Positions 1 through 5,533 of a stretch of 7,735 nt of DNA are shown here, piece by piece. The notes under the pieces were generated by a model, which worked only from the letters and a program-made list of their open reading frames with translations, was not told where the DNA came from and ran no database searches. Every line of letters starts with the position of its first letter. Position 1 is the first letter of the stretch. The stretch comes from Thermoplasmata archaeon. Its GTDB lineage: Archaea; Thermoplasmatota; E2; DHVEG-1. Both the position numbers and the translations under genes were made by a program. The stretch is taken from the NCBI GenBank assembly GCA_003649845.1, contig QMTB01000067.1:1-7735 (forward strand), written 5' to 3'.

Positions 1-11
1 GATATATTTAA

Positions 12-1301
12 TTATAGGAATAAACCCCATTGACTTCTCAAAGCTCCTTTACGTGGATATTGATCATTTATTTGAGGTTCCATACGACTAAACTCTGCTA
101 AACTAGAATCTGTTCTAAGTAGATACCTAGCGTAATAGAAAGCCTCTTCAACAGAAACCTTACCGTTTTTAAATAAACCTAATAGAGATGGTTTACCAGT
201 TGATCTAAACCCAGCTCTATATCCATCAGCTTCCCCTGTTTTAATACCTTGAAACCATAGTAATGAAAATATAGGACCTCTAGTAGTGCTAGCATACCCT
301 GTACGGAATTTACTTGCACTTGTAATTACAACACGACCTGTTCCAGGTATACCAGAGTGGAGAAGGAAGAAGGTTGGGAAATCATAGATTGTTTTATCAG
401 CAAACCCCCCGCTAAAACAAGCATCTACAATTATACATGTTTTATGAGATCTAAGATTATATAACATATCTCCAAGTTCCCTATCTGTTAATACATCATC
501 CCATAGGAATATAGCACTTCTCTCTAAGATTTTTCCACCAGTGAGTTCATTATTTTCATCACCCCATCCATGACCAAAAAACCATAGGAAAACCTCGCTA
601 TCTGGATACTGATTTGCCTCAGAGATTACATGATAGAGAATTGTTTTAACATTTTCCTTCGTAGCACCACCATAGTTTATATCATATGGATGAGGTATCT
701 CTTGAAGTGTTTTGTTTCTCCTACCAAAACCATTATCATCTCTAATCCATCCATCATCAAATAATATAAAGACATTGGAAGTAGGATAACCAGCTGTTTC
801 AATGAGATAAGTAGCTATCTCCTCAGCTAGATTATAACCGCCGTTACCAAGTTTACTCTCATTATCCTCTGGATAATTTGCTGCAGATACGAAAACAGCC
901 CATTTATGGGCATCTGAATCACTAGTCTTTGGATTATTAACATAAACATTAACCCCTGCTATATCGGAGTATTCCTCTCCATCCCACGCTCTCGCTTTGA
1001 TGACATAAAATCCATCTGTCTTCTTATATGTAACCCAATCGTAACTCCATTGAGTTGTACCCTCTGCTAACTCCCAGCTACTGTCATTTATACTAACCTC
1101 TACCCTCTCGACTCTATCATTTTTATCAGGATCACTTGCAGTTCCAACTATTTTAACTATACTAGAAACTTTATCGCCTTCATGAGGGTATTCAATGGAT
1201 ATAATGGGTTTATTGTTTTTTGAACCATCTTCTCCTATACACCCTGATAAGGGTACCAATAGTATAAGAATAAGCATTAGGATAGAAACCATTGTTTTCA
1301 T
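12..1301 (-). CDS. Lipid-anchored caspase/legumain-like cysteine peptidase with Ig-like domain
   Basis: Predicted surface cysteine endopeptidase of the clan CD (C13/C14-like) fold; substrate unknown. Numbered from the ATG at 1301 (429 aa), residues 1-21 form a lipoprotein signal: MKT, a hydrophobic stretch, then the lipobox LSGC with the lipidated Cys at 21. Residues about 33-122 look like a bacterial-type Ig domain (IVGTASDPD, then VNVYVNN at the end). The peptidase part starts near residue 134 (WAVFVSAANYPED). Its catalytic pair is visible as FFGHGWGD (His244) and IIVDACFSGGF (Cys295), both after a hydrophobic strand as in this fold. An upstream in-frame TTG at 1352 has a GGTGA site only 3 nt away, overlapping the end of thiL. 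I prefer ATG 1301 because it gives a normal short signal peptide and lies about 30 nt from a TATA-like box. The gene follows thiL closely and may be partly co-transcribed. The fold is well supported; the choice between C13 and C14 is not. Confidence 0.85.
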   Translation of the reverse strand: MKTMVSILMLILILLVPLSGCIGEDGSKNNKPIISIEYPHEGDKVSSIVKIVGTASDPDKNDRVERVEVSINDSSWELAEGTTQWSYDWVTYKKTDGFYVIKARAWDGEEYSDIAGVNVYVNNPKTSDSDAHKWAVFVSAANYPEDNESKLGNGGYNLAEEIATYLIETAGYPTSNVFILFDDGWIRDDNGFGRRNKTLQEIPHPYDINYGGATKENVKTILYHVISEANQYPDSEVFLWFFGHGWGDENNELTGGKILERSAIFLWDDVLTDRELGDMLYNLRSHKTCIIVDACFSGGFADKTIYDFPTFFLLHSGIPGTGRVVITSASKFRTGYASTTRGPIFSLLWFQGIKTGEADGYRAGFRSTGKPSLLGLFKNGKVSVEEAFYYARYLLRTDSSLAEFSRMEPQINDQYPRKGALRSQWGLFL

Positions 1302-1323
1302 ATGATACAACAATCTATCTACA

Positions 1324-1340
1324 TTTTTATATTTAAATAT
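1324..1340 (-). promoter_or_regulatory. TATA-like box A ahead of the cysteine peptidase lipoprotein
   Basis: The minus strand reads ATATTTAAATATAAAAA here, centred about 30-34 nt upstream of the ATG at 1301. That spacing fits a leaderless or nearly leaderless archaeal transcript starting close to 1301-1309. If translation really begins at TTG 1352, the same bases would simply be coding (Ile-Phe-Lys-Tyr). The match is by composition and spacing only. Confidence 0.35.
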
Positions 1341-1355
1341 CTTTTGGAACAACTC

Positions 1356-2330
1356 TCACCTATGTTTAAAATGCTCATATCCTAGATCAGGTAAAACAGT
1401 GTATACTCCATTTCTATCTTTCAATAGAATCTCAAGATCTCTTCTAACCCTTCCGATCTTCGTTATATTAGTACCAAGTAAATCTAACTCATGTTTTACC
1501 TCTAAAAATTTATCCTCCGGTAGTATAAGTAGTAACTCATAATCCCCACCAAAATGAAGAACACTATTATCTATACATTCTTGAGAGTCACATACCTCTA
1601 TAAGTCTATTAGATATAGGAATAGAATCTAACCATATTTCAAATCCAACATTATTCACCTCACCTAGTTGATATAAAGAAGATGAAAGTCCATCTGAAAT
1701 ATCCATACTTGCATGGATAACCTTAAGCTCCCCTAATCTAATACCTTCAGAAACCCTTGGAGTAGGTTGAAATAGATCCCTTGTGAAATCTCTACTACAA
1801 CCTTTTTGCATAGCTAGAAAACCTGCAGCGGCTTTACCGAGGGAACCAGTTACAGCAATTATATCCCCTACCTTTGCTCCTTTTCTACTCATAAATTGTT
1901 CCTTTGGAACTAAACCAAAAACTGTTCCACTTAACGTTAGTTCCTTGTTTTCTTTTGTATCCCCACCAACTATAGATGTTTTATATCTTCTAGCACAGGA
2001 ATCCGCTCCTTTAATAATAGAAACTAGGAAATCTTCAGAGGTATCAACTGGTAAACCTAAAGATAAAACCATTCCAAGTATACGTCCACCTTTTGCAGCT
2101 ATATCACTAAAATTAATAGCTGTAATAAACCATCCGATCTCCCAAGGGTTCATAGAATTAGGGATATGAGTCGAAGCAGTAATCATATCAGTAGAAACCA
2201 ATAGATACCTTCCATCTATATCAAACGCTGCGCAATCATCACCTATACCAATAGATTCTAAACCTTTAGATAGAATACTCTTGATGATCCTAATAGCTTC
2301 TCTCTCCCCGATATCATTTAAAGTTTTCAC
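1356..2330 (-). CDS. thiL: Thiamine-monophosphate kinase
   Basis: ThiL phosphorylates thiamine monophosphate with ATP to make thiamine diphosphate, the active cofactor; it is cytosolic. The 324-aa length is normal for the family. The start is a GTG at 2330, and the first residues (MKTLNDIGEREAIRII) match the usual ThiL beginning, so no other start is needed. Family motifs occur in order: IGIGDDCAAFD (about 27-37, Mg-ATP site), VSTDMITASTHIP (45-57), NFSDIAAKGG (73-82), IVGGDTKENKELTLSGTVFG (120-139), VTGSLGKAAAGFLAM (160-174), QPTPRV (188-193), ASMDISDGLSSSL (207-219) and LHFGGDYELL (258-267). Nothing essential appears to be missing. No clear Shine-Dalgarno site precedes the GTG. It is divergent from purM, which belongs to the same PurM/ThiL/HypE/SelD ATP-binding superfamily, and its TGA lies 3 nt before a possible TTG start of the downstream peptidase gene. 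Confidence 0.95.
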   Translation of the reverse strand: MKTLNDIGEREAIRIIKSILSKGLESIGIGDDCAAFDIDGRYLLVSTDMITASTHIPNSMNPWEIGWFITAINFSDIAAKGGRILGMVLSLGLPVDTSEDFLVSIIKGADSCARRYKTSIVGGDTKENKELTLSGTVFGLVPKEQFMSRKGAKVGDIIAVTGSLGKAAAGFLAMQKGCSRDFTRDLFQPTPRVSEGIRLGELKVIHASMDISDGLSSSLYQLGEVNNVGFEIWLDSIPISNRLIEVCDSQECIDNSVLHFGGDYELLLILPEDKFLEVKHELDLLGTNITKIGRVRRDLEILLKDRNGVYTVLPDLGYEHFKHR

Positions 2331-2391
2331 AGAATAAAAAAATTACAGGTTATTCAAAAACTTTATGACATCATAGTTTAATGCATCAAAA

Positions 2392-2396
2392 GGTGA
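2392..2396 (+). promoter_or_regulatory. Shine-Dalgarno site of purM supporting a TTG start
   Basis: GGTGA, complementary to the conserved archaeal 16S rRNA 3' end, lies 6 nt before TTG 2403 and 15 nt before ATG 2412. The same GGTGA with the same 6-nt gap precedes the ATG of the beta-helix gene, which favours TTG as the real purM start. A weak TATA-like TTTATG at 2362-2367 would place transcription start close to this site. Confidence 0.55.
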
Positions 2397-2402
2397 ATAC
2401 AT

Positions 2403-3437
2403 TTGGATAAAATGACTTATGCAGAAAGCGGAGTAGATATCTATAAAGAAGAAGAGGCGATAAGTAATCTTCTATCACAAATTAAAACCAAAAGAAAAGG
2501 AATAGGTAAACCCTTAGGCGGACATTATGCAGGTATGATAGAATTTGGAGAATATGCACTTGTACTTTGTACTGATGGAGTTGGAAGTAAAGTTTTAATA
2601 GCGTCATCATTAAAAAAATGGGATACCATTGGAATAGATTGCATAGCGATGAACGTTAATGATGCAATATGCGTTGGAGCAGAACCCCTTGCTTTTGTAG
2701 ACTATATAGCTATTGATGATCCTAAACCAGAGATACTAAGAGAGATAGGCAGGGGGTTAGAGATTGGAGCTAGAGAATCAAACATATCTATAATAGGTGG
2801 AGAAACAGCTTCTCTACCCGAATTAATAAAAGGTTTTGATCTAGCTGGAACTTGCCTTTCATATGTTAAAAAAGAGAGGATAATAACAGGAGAAAAAATT
2901 CAACCTGGAGATATAATAATTGGATTAAAAAGCAATGGATTACACTCAAATGGATATACCTTGGCGAGAAAAATTATAGAAAAACAAGGTTTTAGATATA
3001 CAGATTATTTCCCAGATGACCTATATCCAGGGGAAACAATTGGAGAAATACTACTTAAACCAACGGAGATATATGTAAAGCCAATTCTAAGCGTATTAGA
3101 TAAAATAGAGGTTAAAGGATTAGCCCATATAACAGGTGGAGGGATGAGGAATCTACTAAGATTAAATGAAAATGTTGCATTTATACTAGATGATCTATTT
3201 GAACCGCAGCCAATATTTTCATTTCTACAAGAAAAGGGAAACGTAGATTTAAAAGAGATGTATCAAACATTTAACATGGGTACAGGATTCATGATAATAG
3301 CATCAGAGGAAAACCATAGGGAAACACTAGAAATTCTAAAAAAATCTTCTAATATAGATATAAAAACCGTTGGATACATCGAGAGAGGCAGAGGAGTACA
3401 TATACCTAATCTAGAAATACAATACTATAAGAATTGA
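2403..3437 (+). CDS. purM: Phosphoribosylformylglycinamidine cyclo-ligase (AIR synthetase)
   Basis: PurM closes the imidazole ring of formylglycinamidine ribonucleotide using ATP, giving aminoimidazole ribonucleotide in purine synthesis; it is cytosolic. The 344-aa product is full length. Motifs in order: YAESGVDIYKEEEAI near the start, GGHYAG (39-44), CTDGVGSKV (56-64), MNVNDAICVGAEP (83-95), IGGETASLPE (131-140), GLKSNGLHSNGYTLAR (174-189), HITGGGMRNLLRL (242-254) and FNMGTGF (290-296). The GGHYAG and AFVDYIAIDDP wording resembles archaeal PurM more than the longer bacterial N-terminus. The start is probably TTG 2403, from its GGTGA site; ATG 2412 would lose only three residues. Its Asn/Asp/Tyr/His/Phe/Cys codons are mostly T-ending (17 of the first 21), giving a local baseline for codon choice. 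It is divergent from thiL and ends 8 nt from the convergent acyltransferase gene. Confidence 0.97.
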   Translation: MDKMTYAESGVDIYKEEEAISNLLSQIKTKRKGIGKPLGGHYAGMIEFGEYALVLCTDGVGSKVLIASSLKKWDTIGIDCIAMNVNDAICVGAEPLAFVDYIAIDDPKPEILREIGRGLEIGARESNISIIGGETASLPELIKGFDLAGTCLSYVKKERIITGEKIQPGDIIIGLKSNGLHSNGYTLARKIIEKQGFRYTDYFPDDLYPGETIGEILLKPTEIYVKPILSVLDKIEVKGLAHITGGGMRNLLRLNENVAFILDDLFEPQPIFSFLQEKGNVDLKEMYQTFNMGTGFMIIASEENHRETLEILKKSSNIDIKTVGYIERGRGVHIPNLEIQYYKN

Positions 3438-3445
3438 CATTATAA

Positions 3446-4264
3446 CTATAATGATTTTTTCCTTGTTAAATCCTCTAATTCAAAGGCGTTTTCAACTAAA
3501 TCTCTGAGTCTTTCAATAAACCTTGCAAGAGGTCCACCATCTACAATATCATGGTCAACCGTTACTGTGAGATGTAGAATCTCATGCTCCTCGATATTAC
3601 CATCAATCATAACTAATTTATTAGTTATACCTCCAACTGCAACTAGTGTAGTAGACAAACCACCAGATGGTAAAATCCATCCTTTTATATTGCCAACAGA
3701 TCCAACAGAGGTTAAACCAACTGTACCCATATGTTTTGTTTTTAAAATAGCGTTCCTCCTAAGTATAGGTAGTAGAAGTTTCTTTATAAACATAGGAGAT
3801 TTAATAACAAATTTTTCAAATCCACTCAGTTTTCTACCTAAAACCTCTTTTGATGCATCCGCCTCTTCATTTTGAAGAGACCTTATCTCCTCTGCAAGTT
3901 CCCTTAGTGTCTTCTTATCTGCATCTTTAATCACATAGCCTCTTGGTCTAAATTCTCCTTCAGCAGATCTCTCAACTGGTATAGCTACATCTATATTCTC
4001 AAAAACAACCATCCTACGTCTACCGTGTCTATAAGTATTTAATGTGTTATTCTCACTAACTGCTTTGGCAACGCATCTTATAAGCCATGCTGTAAAAGAT
4101 AGTTTCTCTCCTGTTTCTTCCCAATGTTTTTTAATAAGTTCCCTTGCATAGGTTACATCCATCTCAACTAATGCATGTATACTATGTTTACGCCATCCTT
4201 CTGCTGCTATAAGAGTTATATTCTCACGTTGTTTAGAAAAAGGTTTCACTGTATATCTAAGCAT
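3446..4264 (-). CDS. Stand-alone 2-oxoacid dehydrogenase E2-type acyltransferase domain
   Basis: The 272-aa protein is a single chloramphenicol-acetyltransferase-like catalytic domain of the kind found at the C-terminus of E2 dihydrolipoamide acyltransferases. The catalytic motif HxxxDG is intact as VDHDIVDGG (His238, Asp242, Gly243). Other family stretches are HALVEMDVTYAREL (30-43), EKLSFTAWLIRCVAKAV (53-69) and MGTVGLTSVGSVG (179-191). It has no lipoyl domain, no E1/E3-binding domain and no linker, and no E1 or E3 gene lies in the window. The Asp after the catalytic His replaces the Arg usual in true E2 (DHRxxDG). That matches a separate group of short E2-like proteins I recall in bacteria and archaea, whose acyl donor and acceptor are unknown to me. 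Hence I call it an acyltransferase without naming a pathway. ATG 4264 lies about 27 nt from a strong TATA-like box, so translation may be leaderless. The gene converges with purM. Confidence 0.88.
   Translation of the reverse strand: MLRYTVKPFSKQRENITLIAAEGWRKHSIHALVEMDVTYARELIKKHWEETGEKLSFTAWLIRCVAKAVSENNTLNTYRHGRRRMVVFENIDVAIPVERSAEGEFRPRGYVIKDADKKTLRELAEEIRSLQNEEADASKEVLGRKLSGFEKFVIKSPMFIKKLLLPILRRNAILKTKHMGTVGLTSVGSVGNIKGWILPSGGLSTTLVAVGGITNKLVMIDGNIEEHEILHLTVTVDHDIVDGGPLARFIERLRDLVENAFELEDLTRKKSL
3455..3460 (+). terminator. Possible oligo-T terminator of purM
   Basis: A run of six T on the plus strand begins 17 nt after the purM stop and is followed by the T-rich CCTTGTT. Archaeal transcription often ends at such T runs without a hairpin. 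The run lies inside the last codons of the convergent acyltransferase gene (Lys-Lys), so it could be there for coding reasons only. Confidence 0.3.
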
Positions 4265-4286
4265 AGATGAGCGAAAATCATTAGAT

Positions 4287-4296
4287 TTTATTTAAA
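4287..4296 (-). promoter_or_regulatory. Box A promoter of the E2-like acyltransferase gene
   Basis: The minus strand reads TTTAAATAAA, flanked by further A/T. It is centred about 27 nt upstream of ATG 4264, the usual distance between an archaeal TATA box and the transcription start, so the mRNA may start at or next to the ATG. No GGTGA-like site is present before this ATG, which agrees with leaderless translation. Confidence 0.5.
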
Positions 4297-4304
4297 TTTT
4301 ATCT

Positions 4305-4310
4305 AAAAAA
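4305..4310 (-). terminator. Oligo-T terminator of the initiator tRNA
   Basis: The minus strand has six consecutive T (GATTTTTTAG) starting 15 nt after the tRNA discriminator base. This fits a hairpin-free archaeal terminator. It sits just upstream of the acyltransferase box A, so the two transcription units are probably separate. Confidence 0.45.
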
Positions 4311-4324
4311 TCTATATTTAATAG

Positions 4325-4399
4325 TAGCGGGGAGTGGATTCGAACCACTGATCTACGGGTTATGGGCCCGTCGGGATCTCCTGGCTACCCCACCCCGCT
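4325..4399 (-). tRNA. Initiator tRNA-Met (anticodon CAT)
   Basis: The minus strand folds into a complete 75-nt cloverleaf. The acceptor stem is AGCGGGG/CCCCGCT with discriminator A73. The D-arm begins TGGGGTAGCC, with three clear D-stem pairs. The anticodon arm is ACGGG-CCCATAA-CCCGT, the variable loop AGATC, and the T-arm AGTGG-TTCGAAT-CCACT. The anticodon is CAT. Two features mark it as the initiator rather than the elongator: the A1-U72 pair used by archaeal and eukaryotic initiators, and three consecutive G:C pairs at the base of the anticodon stem. The CCA end is not encoded (CTA follows A73), and there is no intron. The base before the anticodon is C33 rather than the nearly universal U33, as in vertebrate initiators. 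A T run downstream and TATA-like boxes upstream suggest its own transcription unit. Confidence 0.96.
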
Positions 4400-4421
4400 A
4401 TTTCAAGCATGTTCCAAATAA

Positions 4422-4448
4422 CCTAAATAGGATTTTCTTTAAATAAAG
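4422..4448 (-). promoter_or_regulatory. Two overlapping box A candidates for the initiator tRNA
   Basis: Reading the minus strand, CTTTATTTAAAG (about 4437-4448) is followed by CCTATTTAGG (about 4422-4431). The first is the better TATA match and would give a leader of roughly 18 nt for RNase P to remove. The second would start transcription almost at the tRNA 5' end. Both lie in the 56-bp gap between the beta-helix stop codon and the tRNA. Sequence alone does not decide which one is used. Confidence 0.4.
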
Positions 4449-4455
4449 GTTTTCC

Positions 4456-5382
4456 TTACGATTTCATTTTATATGTTATTATAGGTTGCATTAGTGGGTA
4501 TCTGTCGTTTCCTTTGCTGGTTAGGTTGTATGGTGTGTCGCCTATGCCGTCTCCGTTGTTATCTGTGCCGTTGTAGTCGCTCCAGTAGTTTCCCTCTAGG
4601 CCGTTATCCCATTGGTTTTCACCTACTAGGTCGTCTGCATTCCATAGGCTGTTGTTGATAAAAGTATTATGGAATGCTGTGTTATATTTTGCTCCGCAGC
4701 AGAAGTACATACCCTTCTCATTATTCATAAAAACATTCATAGAAACAACACAATGTTTACAAGATTTTATTCTTAGACCGCATTTATTATCGATAAAAAC
4801 ATTATGATAAATCCTTGAGTCATTAGATAAAAAGTAGATATAGATTCCATATTCTTCGTTGTTTTTTATTATGTTATATGAGAAATTGTTTAATGGTGCT
4901 GATACTGTGTATATCCCGCAGCGGTTATCAATGATGATATTATTGGAGATATTATTACCACCAGATTCAATTTTAATACCAGCATTATAATCTGCTGAAC
5001 CAGGATAGCCTCCTCTGCCGCTTTTTTCTATTGTGAAGTTTTTGATGTTTGCTCTTCCGTTTCTGTTTATGTATATTACGTTTCCGAAGTTTGTGCCGTT
5101 TATGATGGTTGTTTCTGGGTTTTCTCCTATTAGGTTGATGGTTTTGTTTATTATTATGTTTTCTCTGTATATTCCTGAGTGGACGTATATGGTGTAGTTG
5201 GTTTGGTTGTTTGGTATGCTGTCTATGGCTTTTTGTATGGATTTGTAGTCTGCTTTACCTGAGTCGTCGACGTATATGATGTTGGTTTTATGGGTGGGTG
5301 TATTTTTTTCTTCTAGGCATCCATTTAGGAATGGTAGTGTTAGTAATATTATGATGTAGATGATTTTAATCTTAGATAACAT
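4456..5382 (-). CDS. NosD-like right-handed beta-helix lipoprotein
   Basis: Predicted lipid-anchored surface protein of 308 aa. The signal peptide ends in the lipobox LNGC (lipidated Cys22). Residues about 35-120 (IIYVDDSGKADYKSIQKAID...IYVHSGIYREN) resemble the N-terminal rungs of pectate-lyase/NosD-type beta-helices. Residues about 143-245 hold roughly four to five repeats of 22-24 residues with the pattern N-x-(I/F)-I-x-N-N-x-x-G-(I/L)-Y-I (PbH1-like). The end has NYWSDYNGTDNNGDGIGDT, common in euryarchaeal NosD-like proteins; DNNGDGIGD there resembles a calcium loop. Ten N-x-S/T sequons (for example at 62, 79, 95, 115) fit a glycosylated exterior protein. Cys201, 208, 211, 228 and 229 form a cluster. 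ATG 5382 follows a GGTGA site at ideal spacing. No sugar-cleaving residues can be identified, so binding or structure is as likely as catalysis. Codon use changes abruptly inside the gene (see findings). Confidence 0.85.
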   Translation of the reverse strand: MLSKIKIIYIIILLTLPFLNGCLEEKNTPTHKTNIIYVDDSGKADYKSIQKAIDSIPNNQTNYTIYVHSGIYRENIIINKTINLIGENPETTIINGTNFGNVIYINRNGRANIKNFTIEKSGRGGYPGSADYNAGIKIESGGNNISNNIIIDNRCGIYTVSAPLNNFSYNIIKNNEEYGIYIYFLSNDSRIYHNVFIDNKCGLRIKSCKHCVVSMNVFMNNEKGMYFCCGAKYNTAFHNTFINNSLWNADDLVGENQWDNGLEGNYWSDYNGTDNNGDGIGDTPYNLTSKGNDRYPLMQPIITYKMKS

Positions 5383-5388
5383 ATAGAT

Positions 5389-5393
5389 TCACC
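5389..5393 (-). promoter_or_regulatory. Shine-Dalgarno site of the beta-helix lipoprotein gene
   Basis: The minus strand reads AAGGTGA-ATCTAT-ATG, a five-base GGTGA core 6 nt before ATG 5382. This settles the start and shows that the organism uses Shine-Dalgarno initiation for some genes, alongside apparently leaderless ones such as the E2-like acyltransferase. Confidence 0.65.
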
Positions 5394-5418
5394 TTCTAGT
5401 AGGATATTGTAAAGCCAT

Positions 5419-5434
5419 CTTTTAAATCCTTTGG
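5419..5434 (-). promoter_or_regulatory. BRE plus box A promoter of the beta-helix lipoprotein gene
   Basis: The minus strand reads CCAAAGGATTTAAAAG. CCAAAGG resembles a TFB recognition element, followed directly by the TATA-like TTTAAAAG. A start about 26 nt further on would fall near 5396, giving a leader of about 14 nt that contains the GGTGA site. This is the best promoter candidate in the 151-bp gap between the C25 peptidase and the beta-helix gene. Confidence 0.45.
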
Positions 5435-5458
5435 AATATCATTAGGCTTTTCCATTTG

Positions 5459-5514
5459 AATCATCAGAGTATTGATCTAGTATAAAGAAGATCTCTTTAG
5501 AGAGTCTGATGATT
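5459..5514. repeat. 10-bp perfect inverted repeat around a TATA-like box
   Basis: AATCATCAGA at 5459-5468 is matched exactly in inverted form by TCTGATGATT at 5505-5514, with 36 bp between them. A shorter palindrome, TCTCTTTAGAGA at 5492-5503, is nested next to the right arm. The centre of the large repeat (about 5486.5) falls beside TTTATA on the minus strand (5481-5486). It lies 20 nt after the C25 peptidase stop codon. It could be a regulator-binding site or an RNA stem at the 3' end of the peptidase transcript. No T run follows it, so a classic terminator is less likely. Confidence 0.5.
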
Positions 5515-5533
5515 TACGGATATGAGCCTCTCT

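Noticed and set aside
1783..2169. Open frame on the plus strand opposite thiL
   Set aside because: It is antisense to a fully convincing thiL, has no recognisable motif and no start signal, and its composition is explained by the opposite coding strand.
2331..2402. Thiamine (THI) or purine riboswitch between thiL and purM
   Set aside because: The gap is only 72 bp for two divergent genes, and I find neither the conserved THI-box motifs nor a purine aptamer core in it.
3567..3875. Open frame on the plus strand opposite the E2-like gene
   Set aside because: It is a shadow of the acyltransferase coding frame; the translation is low in complexity and shows no family features.
3446..4264. E2-like gene as a broken remnant of a full-length E2
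   Set aside because: The frame is intact from a well-placed ATG to a stop, the catalytic motif is present, and it has its own promoter-like box; it reads as a complete single-domain protein.
4325..4399. tRNA as an integration site for a mobile element
   Set aside because: There is no integrase gene and no repeated copy of the tRNA 3' end in the window.
5041..5370. Horizontal transfer of the whole beta-helix gene
   Set aside because: Codon use differs only in the end blocks while the middle looks more like the neighbouring purM, so a single recent import of the whole gene does not fit; mosaic exchange explains it better.
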